From: Hydrogenophaga flava NBRC 102514 | GTDB taxonomy: Bacteria > Pseudomonadota > Gammaproteobacteria > Burkholderiales > Burkholderiaceae_C | DNA length: 64,000 nucleotides | Assembly (NCBI RefSeq): GCF_001571145.1 | Contig: NZ_BCTF01000011.1 | Coordinates: 93,643 to 157,642 of the forward strand | Direction of reading: 5' to 3' | In this document: positions 26,396-35,247 of the stretch, one piece after another | Position numbering within the stretch: the stretch's first letter is position 1 | Layout of the letters: the number at the start of each line of letters is the position of its first letter | The notes under the pieces: model-generated | What the model was told of the DNA's origin: nothing | Seen by the model: the letters and a program-made list of their open reading frames with translations, nothing else | Database searches by the model: none | Position numbers and translations under genes: made by a program

Positions 26396-27828
26396 GGGGC
26401 AGGGCTCCGGGTCGCGCGGGGCAGCAGCGTGGGGGCGCCGCAGGCCAGGAAGCGGCCTTTGCCGGCGCGAGGATGGAAGACCCCGTTCCACACCACCTCG
26501 CCGTTTGCAATCGTCGTGCCAGGCCAGGCGCGCAGGCGCTGGCCTTCGTAGGGCGTGTAGTCCACCGCGTGGTGCAGATCGGCGTTGCGGATGACGCGTT
26601 CGCCCTCGTCCCAGATCACCAGGTCGGCGTCGCTGCCGATGGCGATCGTGCCCTTGCGCGGGTGCAGGCCGTAGGCCTTGGCCGGGTGGGTGGCGGTGAG
26701 TTCGACGAACTTCTCCAGCGTGATGCGCCCGCCCAGCACACCCTCGGAGTACAGCAAGGCCATCCTCGTCTCGATGCCGGGGATGCCGTTGGGAATGTGG
26801 CGGAACGGCACCTCTTCGCCGCCGGGCTTCTTGCCCTGCGGGTCGTCGAAGCGGAACGGCGCGTGATCGGACGAAAACACGGTGAACAGGCCATCGGCCA
26901 GGCCGTCCCAGATCACGGCCTGGTTGGCCTTGTCGCGCGGCGGCGGGCTGCAGACGCAGCGCGCGCCCTGGTAGCTGTCGTCCAGGCCCAGGTCGTCGGC
27001 GGTGAGGAACAGGTACTGCGGGCAGGTCTCGGCAAACACTTTGAGTCCGCGAGAGCGCGCCCAGCGGATCTGCTCCACCGCCTCGCGCCCCGACACGTGC
27101 ACGATCAGGATCGGCACGTCCACCAGCTCGGCCAGCGACATGGCGCGGTGCGTGGCCTCGCGCTCCACCAGCATCGGGCGCGACAGCCCGTGAAAGCGCG
27201 GCGCGGTGCGCCCGGCGGCTTCCAGCCGTTTCGTCAGCCACTCGATGCAGTCGGCGTTTTCGGCGTGCACCATGGCCATGGCCCCGTGCTCGCGCGCCAC
27301 CGCCAGCACGTCCAGCATCTGGCCGTCGTCGAGCTTGAGGTCGTCGTAGGTCATGTAGATCTTGAACGAGGTGTAGCCCTCGGCGATCAGCGCGGGCAGT
27401 TCCTGCGCCAGCACGGCGGGCGTGGGGTCGCTCACGATCAGGTGAAAGGCGTAGTCCACATGGGCGCGGCCCTCGGCGCGCTGGTGGTAGTCGGCCACGG
27501 CGGCGCGCAGGCTGCCGCCCTTGGCCTGGGCGGCAAACGGGATCACGGTGGTGGTACCGCCGCAGGCCGCAGCGCGGGTGCCGGTGTCGAAATCGTCGGC
27601 CATGCGCAGCGGCGGGGCCATGGGCTGGTCGAGGTGGCAGTGGGCGTCCACACCGCCAGGGGTGACGGTGCGCCCGGCGGCGTCGATGTCCTGTGCACCC
27701 TGCGGCAGGTTGCGGCCAAGCTGGGCGATGCGGCCGTCCCGAATGCCGATGTCGGCCAGGAACACGTCGCTCGCGGTGGCCACGCGGGCGTTGCGCACCA
27801 CCAGATCGAAGGCGTCAACGCTGCTCAT
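26392..27828 (-). CDS. cyclic amidohydrolase (dihydropyrimidinase/hydantoinase/allantoinase family)
   Basis: 478 residues, full length. Binuclear metal site: HxH in VDAHCHLDQPM, carboxylated Lys in GYTSFKIYMTY, His in AMVHAENAD, His in ILIVHVSG and Asp in SSDHAPFRF. The overall pattern is closest to D-hydantoinase/dihydropyrimidinase. With UraD, UraH-like and racemase neighbours, ring opening of allantoin or a similar hydantoin is the likely job. Overlaps both neighbours by 4 nt. Start at MSSVDAF. Confidence 0.88.
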   Translation of the reverse strand: MSSVDAFDLVVRNARVATASDVFLADIGIRDGRIAQLGRNLPQGAQDIDAAGRTVTPGGVDAHCHLDQPMAPPLRMADDFDTGTRAAACGGTTTVIPFAAQAKGGSLRAAVADYHQRAEGRAHVDYAFHLIVSDPTPAVLAQELPALIAEGYTSFKIYMTYDDLKLDDGQMLDVLAVAREHGAMAMVHAENADCIEWLTKRLEAAGRTAPRFHGLSRPMLVEREATHRAMSLAELVDVPILIVHVSGREAVEQIRWARSRGLKVFAETCPQYLFLTADDLGLDDSYQGARCVCSPPPRDKANQAVIWDGLADGLFTVFSSDHAPFRFDDPQGKKPGGEEVPFRHIPNGIPGIETRMALLYSEGVLGGRITLEKFVELTATHPAKAYGLHPRKGTIAIGSDADLVIWDEGERVIRNADLHHAVDYTPYEGQRLRAWPGTTIANGEVVWNGVFHPRAGKGRFLACGAPTLLPRATRSPAP

Positions 27829-28373
27829 GCGCTGGCCTCCGCTTCGGCCAGGGTGCGTTCCAGGCGACCGCGCATCACCTCGCACACCTGGCCCAGCGCT
27901 TCGTCGCGCTCCTGCGCGGGGTCGTTGTTCAGGCGGCGTTCAAAGCTGTCGAACACCGAGGCCAGCGAGGCGTGCAGCCGCAGCGCCACGAGAAACGGGA
28001 AGCCGAAGCGCTCGCGGTAGCGCGCGTTCAAGGTGTCGAGGCGGTGCCAGTCGGCGTGGCTCAGGGCCAGCAGGCCCAGGCGGCCCTGCTCGGCGTTGGA
28101 CTCCGGGGTCATGGTGCCGGCCACGGCCTCGCGCCCCGCCAGCTCGGGGTGCGCACGCAGCAGCGCGAGCTGTTCGTCCAGCGGGGCGCTGCGGATGCAG
28201 CCCGCCAGCGCCTCGAACACCGCCTCGCGGGAGGCAAACGGGCGGCGCTGCCAGGCGCGCTGCACCACCCAGGGCGACAGCTCGACCACGCCGCCCAGAC
28301 GGGTAACAAAACCGGACTCGTCGAGCGCCTGCAGCGCCGCGAAAGGAAGTGGGTGTGGATCGGTGGTGGACAT
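27825..28373 (-). CDS. uraD: 2-oxo-4-hydroxy-4-carboxy-5-ureidoimidazoline (OHCU) decarboxylase
   Basis: 182 residues. Catalytic His in RAHPELAG, ESNAEQ for the Glu pair, and the FGFPFLVAL stretch, all standard for UraD, which gives (S)-allantoin from OHCU. First gene of the minus-strand ureide operon, divergent from a LysR regulator with 77 nt between them. No urate oxidase is seen in the window, so 5-hydroxyisourate must come from an enzyme encoded elsewhere. Confidence 0.88.
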   Translation of the reverse strand: MSTTDPHPLPFAALQALDESGFVTRLGGVVELSPWVVQRAWQRRPFASREAVFEALAGCIRSAPLDEQLALLRAHPELAGREAVAGTMTPESNAEQGRLGLLALSHADWHRLDTLNARYRERFGFPFLVALRLHASLASVFDSFERRLNNDPAQERDEALGQVCEVMRGRLERTLAEAEASA

Positions 28374-28450
28374 CTTGGGCTCAGTTTGATGTCGCTTTGC
28401 GTTGCCGTCCATCGCATAATTTGATTTGAATCATTCGAATAAAAAGCACG

Positions 28451-29422
28451 ATGAGCAGCCTCACCAGTCCCCTGCATCCGAAAGCGCTGCGTTACGTGGC
28501 GGCCGTGGCCCAGCTCGGGTCGGTCCAGGCCGCCGCGCGCGAGGTGTCGATCTCCGCTTCGGCCATCGATCGCCAGATCCTGATCCTGGAAAAGGACCTG
28601 GGCGTGCCTCTGTTCGAGCGCCTGCCGCGTGGCATGCGCCTCACGGCGGCGGGCGAGCTGCTGCTGGCGCTGTCGCAGCGCTGGAAGGCCGACCTCAACC
28701 GCACGCTGTCCGACATCAAGCAGCTGCAGGGTGTGAACCACGGGCAACTGCGCCTGGCCGCCATGGACAGCCACGCCAACGGCTTTCTGCCCGAGTTCCT
28801 GCAGACCGCGGCGCGCGAGCACCCGGGCATCGTGATCGACATCGAGATCGTCAGCCCCGACGACGCCGTGACCCACCTGCTCAGCGGCGACGTGGACATC
28901 GCCGTTGCCTTCAACCTCAAGCCACAGCGCGACCTGAACCTGATCTGGAGCGCCGAGCTGCCACTGGGCTGTGCGGTGGCGGCCGCGCACCCGCTGGCCG
29001 CGCTCGCCGAGGTGGGGTTCAAGGACGTGGCGGCCTGGCCTCTGGCCGCGCAGAGCCGCGCGCTGGCGATCCGCCGCTACCTGGAAAAGCGCCACGGCTG
29101 GCTGCTGCAGGAAGCTCGGCCGCCGCTGGTGACGAACTCGCTGCAGCTGGTCAAAAGCCTGGTGCGCAGCGGCAGCCACGTGGCGCTGACCTCGGAGCTG
29201 GACGTGGGCCCCGAGGTGCTCGACGGCAGCGTGGTGTTTGTGCCCCTGCGCGACCGCAACGCGCAGGCCCAGAGCGTGTCGGTGGCCACCAGCGCCAGCC
29301 GCCCGCTGCCGCGCATTGCGCGCATCGTGGCCGAGTCGCTGGCGGTTCATGTGGACCTGCACCTGCAGCGGGTGCGCCAGGCCGGTGCCGATACAAAACG
29401 AAAGAAACCGCTACCGCGCTGA
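28451..29422 (+). CDS. LysR-type transcriptional regulator of the ureide operon
   Basis: 323 residues. HTH near the N-terminus (GSVQAAAREVSISASAIDRQI), then a LysR effector domain. Divergent from uraD; the 77-nt intergenic stretch is AT-rich and contains the inverted repeat TGATTTGAATCA (28422-28433), a possible operator. The C-terminus is basic (DTKRKKPLPR). Start at the ATG with no strong Shine-Dalgarno, typical of LysR genes here. Confidence 0.86.
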   Translation: MSSLTSPLHPKALRYVAAVAQLGSVQAAAREVSISASAIDRQILILEKDLGVPLFERLPRGMRLTAAGELLLALSQRWKADLNRTLSDIKQLQGVNHGQLRLAAMDSHANGFLPEFLQTAAREHPGIVIDIEIVSPDDAVTHLLSGDVDIAVAFNLKPQRDLNLIWSAELPLGCAVAAAHPLAALAEVGFKDVAAWPLAAQSRALAIRRYLEKRHGWLLQEARPPLVTNSLQLVKSLVRSGSHVALTSELDVGPEVLDGSVVFVPLRDRNAQAQSVSVATSASRPLPRIARIVAESLAVHVDLHLQRVRQAGADTKRKKPLPR

Positions 29423-29492
29423 CACCCCTGGTCCGCTGGCCCCCGGCACCATCATGGTCATGTTCAACACGTTCCCACAAAGGAGCACCGCC

Positions 29493-29963
29493 ATGAAACC
29501 CTGGATCAAGCGCACCCTCATCGGCCTCACGGCCACCACCGTCGTGCTCGGCGGTCTCACCGCCTGCGGCACGCGCGGCGACCACGCCCGCGGCTGGAGC
29601 GACGAACGCGTCACCGAGATGCGCGGCAAGGCGATCGAGAAAATCAGCAGCAAGCTCGACCTCAACGCCGAGCAGAAGGCCAAGCTGGGCGTGCTGGCCG
29701 ACGAAATGATCGCCTCGCGCAAGGCCTTCCGCGGCGAGTCCGCCAACCCGCGCGCCGACATGGCGGCGCTGATCGCCGGTGACAAGTTCGACCGCAGCAA
29801 GGCGCAGCAGATGCTGGACCAGAAGCTGCAGGCCGCCCAGGGCAACGGCCCGAAGATGCTCGCCGCCTTCGGCGACTTCTACGACAGCCTCAACCCCGAG
29901 CAGCAGAAGCAGGTGCGCGAGAAGCTGGAGCGCCGTGGCCATGGGTGGTGGGGCCGTGGCTGA
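29493..29963 (+). CDS. Spy/CpxP-like periplasmic lipoprotein
   Basis: 156 residues. Lipoprotein signal with lipobox LTAC (MKPWIKRTLIGLTATTVVLG...), then an all-helical region with LDLNAEQKAKLGVLADEMI and YDSLNPEQQKQVREKLE, the paired LTxxQ-type motifs of Spy/CpxP. RBS AAAGGAGCACCGCC. Ahead of a two-component system in the same orientation, so it is probably an envelope-stress chaperone or sensor modulator and part of that regulon. Confidence 0.82.
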   Translation: MKPWIKRTLIGLTATTVVLGGLTACGTRGDHARGWSDERVTEMRGKAIEKISSKLDLNAEQKAKLGVLADEMIASRKAFRGESANPRADMAALIAGDKFDRSKAQQMLDQKLQAAQGNGPKMLAAFGDFYDSLNPEQQKQVREKLERRGHGWWGRG

Positions 29964-30246
29964 TGCCCTCCACGCGATCGCCCGGCAGGCCCGCCCGCAC
30001 ACGGCGACCCTGCTGGCCGACGCCGACGATCCACACGCCGAGCTGCTGACCCTGTTCTGGGGCCCGCAGTTCGACCGCGAACACGCGCTGGCGCTGTGGG
30101 CGCGCTTCTCGCAACGCCAGCCGGTCGAGGCGGTGCCGATGCTGCCGGAGCTGCTGTCGGTGGGGGCTCGCTTCGATGCGCTCGAACGCACCGAAAAAGA
30201 CCGGCTGCGCCGGCTGATCGTCCGCCACCGTGCCCTGTCAGAATGA
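29941..30246 (+). CDS. hypothetical protein linking spy-like gene and response regulator
   Basis: 101 residues; no family recognised. Mostly helical, acidic and Ala/Leu-rich (ADADDPHAELLTLFWGPQ, LERTEKDRLRRLI). Starts inside the end of the Spy-like gene (ATG 29941, or GTG 29956), a coupled overlap, and ends 4 nt before the response-regulator ATG. Its conserved operon position suggests a helper of the two-component system, but nothing in the sequence proves it. Confidence 0.6.
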   Translation: MGGGAVADALHAIARQARPHTATLLADADDPHAELLTLFWGPQFDREHALALWARFSQRQPVEAVPMLPELLSVGARFDALERTEKDRLRRLIVRHRALSE

Positions 30247-30250
30247 ACCG

Positions 30251-30952
30251 ATGAACCGCATCCTGCTGATCGACGACGACGAAAACCTCGGACCGCCGCT
30301 GGCCACCTACTTCCAGCGATTCGAGATCCAGCTGGTCCACGCGACCCGGCCCAGCGCCGGGCTGGCCCAGCTGCGCAGCGGTGGCTTCGACGCCGCCATC
30401 CTGGACGTGATGCTGCCCGAGATGGACGGTTTCGAGCTGTGCCGCACCATCCGCAAGGACAGCGACATTCCGATCATCATGCTGACCGCGCGCGGCGAGG
30501 TGATGGACCGCATCGTCGGGCTGGAAATCGGCGCCGACGACTACCTGCCCAAGCCCTTCGAGCCGCGCGAGCTGGTGGCGCGCATCCAGACCGTGCTGCG
30601 CCGGCTCAAGCCCAATGGCAACGGCCACGCCGCGGCGCTCAGCGCCGCGCCGACGCTGAAGTTTGAGGGGCTGGAGATCGACACCGCACGCCGCAGCGTG
30701 CTGCGCCAGGGTGAGAGCATCGAGCTGACCGGCACCGAGTACGAGCTGCTGGCCATGTTGGCGCGCGAGCCGGGCCGCGTGTTCAGCCGCGACGACATCC
30801 TCAACCAGCTGCGCGGCCACGAGGCCGAGCTCTACACGCGCGCGGTGGACATCGTGGTCAGCCGCCTGCGCAAGAAGCTGGAGCCGCTGGACTGCATCAA
30901 GACCCTGCGCAACGCCGGCTACTCGCTGGCACTGCGGCGGGAGGCCGAGTGA
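30251..30952 (+). CDS. OmpR/CpxR-family response regulator
   Basis: 233 residues. Receiver domain with LLIDDDENLG, phospho-acceptor Asp in AAILDVMLPEMDG, Thr/Lys switch in LTARGE and LPKPFEPRELV. C-terminal OmpR winged helix with LTGTEYELLAMLAREPGRV and AVDIVVSRLRKKLE. Translationally coupled to the sensor kinase (GTGA overlap). With the Spy/CpxP-like lipoprotein upstream, a CpxR-like envelope-stress role is likely. Confidence 0.92.
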   Translation: MNRILLIDDDENLGPPLATYFQRFEIQLVHATRPSAGLAQLRSGGFDAAILDVMLPEMDGFELCRTIRKDSDIPIIMLTARGEVMDRIVGLEIGADDYLPKPFEPRELVARIQTVLRRLKPNGNGHAAALSAAPTLKFEGLEIDTARRSVLRQGESIELTGTEYELLAMLAREPGRVFSRDDILNQLRGHEAELYTRAVDIVVSRLRKKLEPLDCIKTLRNAGYSLALRREAE

Positions 30953-32325
30953 GCCCGGCCCGCATCTCGGCCTGGAAACGGGCCAAGCACCGCGTGGCGC
31001 ATTCGATCAAGCTGCGCATGGTGCTGCTGTTCCTGCTGCTCGCGGCGGCGATGACCTTCGTGTTCTTCACGGGCGCGCAGAGGGCGTTCTCCATGGGCTG
31101 GCGCGAAGCCGCGCGCCCGCTGCTCATGGACTACGTGGACCAGCTGACCCGGGAGTGCACCGCCGGCGGTCCCACGCCCAGCGTCGAGCGCGCGCGGGCC
31201 ATCATCGGGCGCCTGCCGCTGACGGTGTCCATCACCGGCCCGCAGGTCAACTGGTCGTCCCACCCCGATCAGCCCGCGCCCGACTGGCTGCGGGACAAAT
31301 CGCGTGACCGTTCGTCCTGGCGCAACGACGACGGGGACAACGGAACCGACTGGCAGGGCATCCTGCAGCGCACCACCGCCGACGGGCACGTGCTCACCTT
31401 CGGCATCGACGGCCAGGCCTTCGAACGCAAGCCCCGCATGATCGGCGTCGCACTGGTGGCGCTGCTGGTGCTCACGCTGCTGGCCTGGATGTATGTGCGG
31501 CACCTGCTCAAGCCGCTGGATGCCATCGGCGAGGGCGCGCGCCGCTTCGGCAAGGGCGACTTCAGCCAGCCGATTCCCGAGCGCTGCATCCACGGCCCCG
31601 ACGAACTGGGCGAGCTCGCGACCACCATCAACACCATGGGCCAGGACATCCACCAGATGCTGGAAGCCAAACGCGCGCTGCTGCTGGCGATCAGCCACGA
31701 GCTGCGCAGCCCGCTGACCCGGGCGCGGCTGAACGCAGAACTGCTGCCCGAGACGGCCGAGGTGAACCCGCAGCGCGACGCCCTGATGCGCGACCTGCAG
31801 GAAATGGCCTCGCTGATCAGCGACCTGCTGGAGAGCGAGCGGCTGGCCGGTAACCACACGGCGCTGCAGCGCGCGCCCTCCGACCTGCCGGCGCTGGCCC
31901 GGCAGGTGATCGACGAACTCCGCACGCGGCACCCTGCGGCGGCGAAGGTGGCGGTGCACGCCCCCGGCGACATGCCCGCCGCGTTGGTGGACGCTTCGCG
32001 TGTGCGCCTGCTGCTGCGCAACCTGGTGGACAACGCGCTGCGCCACGGCGCCGATGCGGCCCAGCCGCCCTCGGTGACGCTGTCGTCCGACGCGGGAACG
32101 GTCACCCTGGAAGTGCGCGACCACGGGCCGGGCGTGCCCGAGGAGCAACTGGCCCACCTCGCGCAGGCCTTCTACCGCCCGGACAGCGCGCGCACCCGGG
32201 CGGCGGGTGGTGTCGGGCTCGGGCTCTATCTGTGCCGACTGGTGGCGCAGGCCCATGGCGGTAGCTTCGCGGTGCGCAACGCGCAGCCGGGGCTGGCGGT
32301 CACGGTCACGCTGCCGCCGGCTTGA
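30949..32325 (+). CDS. sensor histidine kinase (CpxA-like)
   Basis: 458 residues, GTG start overlapping the regulator stop. One N-terminal membrane helix (VLLFLLLAAAMTFVFF), a periplasmic loop of about 125 residues, a second helix (VALLVLTLLAWMYV), HAMP, HisKA with phosphorylated His in LLAISHELRSPLTR, and ATPase boxes LRNLVDNALRHG, RDHGPGVP and GGVGLGLYLC. Signals envelope stress to the adjacent response regulator. Confidence 0.92.
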   Translation: MSPARISAWKRAKHRVAHSIKLRMVLLFLLLAAAMTFVFFTGAQRAFSMGWREAARPLLMDYVDQLTRECTAGGPTPSVERARAIIGRLPLTVSITGPQVNWSSHPDQPAPDWLRDKSRDRSSWRNDDGDNGTDWQGILQRTTADGHVLTFGIDGQAFERKPRMIGVALVALLVLTLLAWMYVRHLLKPLDAIGEGARRFGKGDFSQPIPERCIHGPDELGELATTINTMGQDIHQMLEAKRALLLAISHELRSPLTRARLNAELLPETAEVNPQRDALMRDLQEMASLISDLLESERLAGNHTALQRAPSDLPALARQVIDELRTRHPAAAKVAVHAPGDMPAALVDASRVRLLLRNLVDNALRHGADAAQPPSVTLSSDAGTVTLEVRDHGPGVPEEQLAHLAQAFYRPDSARTRAAGGVGLGLYLCRLVAQAHGGSFAVRNAQPGLAVTVTLPPA

Positions 32326-32368
32326 TGTCGGTCATCGCCAGGGCATCGCGCCTGTGCGATGCTGAGGC

Positions 32369-34159
32369 ATGGCGCATTCCTCAAACACCCCCTTGCCCGG
32401 TTTCGCCACCGATCCCACCCGCTACCTGTTTTTCACGGGCAAGGGCGGCGTGGGCAAAACCTCGCTGTCCACCGCCACCGCCATCGCGCTGGCCGACGCC
32501 GGCCGGCGGGTGCTGCTGGTCAGCACCGACGCCGCCTCCAACCTCGACGAGATGCTGGGGGTCCCGCTGTCGAACCAGCCGGTGGCCGTGCCCGGTGTGC
32601 CGGGGCTGCAGATGCTCAACATCGACCCCGACACCGCCGCCGAGGCCTACCGCCAGCGCGTGCTGGCGCAGCTGGAGGCGGGCGCCAGCGACGAGGAGCG
32701 CGCAACGGTGCGCGAGCAGCTCTCGGGCGCCTGCACCACCGAGATCGCGGCTTTCGACGAGTTCGCCGCGCTGCTGTCCGGCGAAGGCATGCCCGACCGT
32801 TTTGATCATGTGGTGTTCGACACCGCGCCCACCGGCCACACCCTGCGCCTGCTGAGCCTGCCCAAGGCCTGGAGCGGTTTCCTGGCCGGCAACGACCGCG
32901 GCGCCTCCTGCCTGGGGCCACATTCGGGGCTGAAGATGCAGGAGGCGCGTTTCAATGCCGCGCTGCGGGCCCTGAGCGATCCGGCACTCACCACCGTGGT
33001 GCTGGTCACGCGGCCCGACCCGCGCCCCATGCAGGAGGCGGCGCGCACCTCGGACGAACTGCGCCAGCTCGGGCTGGCGAACCAGCGCCTGGCCATCAAC
33101 GGCGTGTTCCACGCCAGCGATCCCGCCGACCGCGTGGCGGCGTCCATCGAAGCCCTGGGCCGCGAGGCGCTGGCGCAGCTGCCCGGGGCGCTGGCCGCGC
33201 TGCCGCGCGACGAGGTGCCGCTGCGGGCCTTTGACACCGTTGGTCTGCCTGCGCTGCGTGCGCTGCTCGGTGGCGGCCCGGCGCCGGACCTTGTGCCGGC
33301 CGCAGGCGCCACCGAACTGCCGGCCGGCTCGCTGGCTGCGCTGACCGACGAACTGGCCGCGGCCGGTCACGGGCTGGTCATGGTCATGGGCAAGGGCGGC
33401 GTGGGCAAGACCACCATCGCCGCCGCGCTCGCGGTCGGGCTGGTGCAGCGCGGTCACAGCGTGCACCTCACCACCACCGACCCCGCGGCGCATGTGGCCG
33501 ATGCCCTGAACGGCGGCCTGGACGGTCTCAAGGTCGGCCGCATCGACCCCCGGGCCGAGACCGCCGCCTACATCGACAAGATCATGGCCACGCGCGGCAA
33601 GGACCTCGATGAGCAGGGCCGGGCGCTGCTATTGGAGGACCTGCAGTCGCCATGCACCGAAGAAGTGGCGGTGTTCCACGCCTTCAGCCGCGTGGTCAAC
33701 GAGGCGCGCACGTCCTTCGTCGTGCTCGACACCGCCCCCACTGGCCACAGCCTGCTGCTGATGGATGCCACCGGCGCCTACCACCGCCAGATGACGCGGC
33801 AGTACGAGGGCATGGCCAACGCCAAGCACATCATCACGCCCCTGATGCGCCTGCAGGACCCGGACACGACCAAGGTCGTGATCGTCACCCTGCCCGAGGT
33901 CACCCCGGTGAGCCAGGCGGCTGCGCTGCAGGACGACCTGCGCCGCGCGAACATCGAGCCCTGGGGCTGGGTGATCAACAAGAGCATTGCCGCCACCGGC
34001 ACCACCGACCCGCTGCTGCAGGCGCGTCTGGCGGGCGAAGTCCGGCAGACCGAGCGGATTGCGAACGGCCTGGCCAAGCGCACCTTCGTGCTGCCCTGGC
34101 TGCCCCAGGCGCCGGTGGGGGTGGCGGCGCTGGGCGCCCTGGTGGCGCCGGGTCTCTGA
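32369..34159 (+). CDS. arsA: two-domain ArsA-type ATPase
   Basis: 596 residues made of two homologous halves, each with a P-loop (GKGGVGKTS near residue 25, GKGGVGKTT near residue 335) and a DTAPTGHTLRLL or DTAPTGHSLLLMD signature. The three Cys that bind As(III)/Sb(III) in ArsA are present: SGACTTEIAAF, RGASCLGP and QSPCTEEVAVF. It should be the soluble motor of an arsenite pump, yet no arsB, arsR, arsD or arsC is in the window. Its neighbours are a sensor kinase and a flippase-like gene. Confidence 0.88.
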   Translation: MAHSSNTPLPGFATDPTRYLFFTGKGGVGKTSLSTATAIALADAGRRVLLVSTDAASNLDEMLGVPLSNQPVAVPGVPGLQMLNIDPDTAAEAYRQRVLAQLEAGASDEERATVREQLSGACTTEIAAFDEFAALLSGEGMPDRFDHVVFDTAPTGHTLRLLSLPKAWSGFLAGNDRGASCLGPHSGLKMQEARFNAALRALSDPALTTVVLVTRPDPRPMQEAARTSDELRQLGLANQRLAINGVFHASDPADRVAASIEALGREALAQLPGALAALPRDEVPLRAFDTVGLPALRALLGGGPAPDLVPAAGATELPAGSLAALTDELAAAGHGLVMVMGKGGVGKTTIAAALAVGLVQRGHSVHLTTTDPAAHVADALNGGLDGLKVGRIDPRAETAAYIDKIMATRGKDLDEQGRALLLEDLQSPCTEEVAVFHAFSRVVNEARTSFVVLDTAPTGHSLLLMDATGAYHRQMTRQYEGMANAKHIITPLMRLQDPDTTKVVIVTLPEVTPVSQAAALQDDLRRANIEPWGWVINKSIAATGTTDPLLQARLAGEVRQTERIANGLAKRTFVLPWLPQAPVGVAALGALVAPGL

Positions 34160-34162
34160 GCG

Positions 34163-35173
34163 TCAGAGGCCGTCGTCGGCGGGGGGCTGCGGCCTAGGCC
34201 TGAAGAGCAGGCCAACGCCGAAGGCCAGCGCGTCCGCACCCATGGAGCACAGGCGCATCACCAGGGCCACGCCCAATGCGGTTTCCAGCCCGATGGCCGG
34301 CCCCATGAGCTGGATCATCACGGCCTCGCGCACGCCGATGCCGCCCGGCGACCCGGGCACCAGGAAGCCGGCCGTCCACGACACGGCGAACAGCAGGACC
34401 ATCTCCAGCAGGTCGATCTCGGGGTGCTGGAACAGCTCGGCCGCCAGCAGCTCCACCACGGCGCCGAGCACGACGAAGGAGAAGGCGATCAGGCCGGCCA
34501 CGCTCATGGCCGTCAGCAGCCGGGGTTCGGCCAGCAGCTGGCCACGGCCGAGCTTGCGGCTCAGGCCTGGCAGCAGGCGGTTGACCACCCGCACCGCCAG
34601 GAAGGGCGCGACCAGCATGGTGACGGCGACAGCGGCCAGATAGCCCGGGTGACTGGTGTCGACCAGTCCCTCGTGCAGGTCGTTGACCACGAACAGCAGG
34701 GCCGCCACAGCGAAGATGCCGCTGATGCCCAGCACCCAGAAGGTCTCCATGGCCATGGTGGCGATGGTCTTGCCTGCCGGGATGCCAGCCTGGCTGCCAA
34801 GCAGCACCCGGCCCGCAAAGTGGCCTACGTTGCCGGGCAGGTACTTGCCCATCTGCGAGACAGCAATGATCTGCAGCGCCTGGCGGTAGGGCAGCTTCAC
34901 GCCCTGGTCGCGCAGCAGCAGTTGCCACATCAGTGCGATCAGCGGCACGCTGGTGAGGCAGCCCAGCACCGCCAGCGCGATGACGCCGACGGCCGACCAG
35001 CCCCATTCAATGGGGGGCAGCTGGTGGAGGTTGTCCCAGAGGTGGTAACCGAAGTAGCCGCAGGAGGCGAGCAGCAGGGCCAGCGCCAGCCCGCGCAGCA
35101 GCCAGTAGCGGGCGGATCGGGAGGGGCGGGGTGCGGCTTCCCCGGTGAGGGTGGACGCAGAGGCGTGGGTCAT
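34163..35173 (-). CDS. lysylphosphatidylglycerol synthase-type/flippase-like integral membrane protein
   Basis: 336 residues with about eight hydrophobic segments. The YRQALQIIAVSQMGKYLPGNVGH and VPGSPGGIGVREAVM motifs belong to the lysylphosphatidylglycerol synthase transmembrane/UPF0104 family, whose members move or modify lipids or lipid-linked sugars. No synthetase domain is attached, so lysyl transfer itself is unlikely. Convergent with arsA, 3 nt between the ends. A lipid- or polysaccharide-export partner was not found nearby. Confidence 0.78.
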   Translation of the reverse strand: MTHASASTLTGEAAPRPSRSARYWLLRGLALALLLASCGYFGYHLWDNLHQLPPIEWGWSAVGVIALAVLGCLTSVPLIALMWQLLLRDQGVKLPYRQALQIIAVSQMGKYLPGNVGHFAGRVLLGSQAGIPAGKTIATMAMETFWVLGISGIFAVAALLFVVNDLHEGLVDTSHPGYLAAVAVTMLVAPFLAVRVVNRLLPGLSRKLGRGQLLAEPRLLTAMSVAGLIAFSFVVLGAVVELLAAELFQHPEIDLLEMVLLFAVSWTAGFLVPGSPGGIGVREAVMIQLMGPAIGLETALGVALVMRLCSMGADALAFGVGLLFRPRPQPPADDGL

Positions 35174-35247
35174 GTTCTGCGTTCTGCACAGAGTTGGAAG
35201 AAGCCTGGGATTTTACTGGGGGGTGTTCCCACGATCCGGCACCGTGT

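Noticed and set aside
30949..32325. Two-component system next to arsA as an arsenic sensor
   Set aside because: The Spy/CpxP-like lipoprotein upstream and CpxA-like layout point to envelope stress; arsA is separated by 43 nt and no ars repressor is present.
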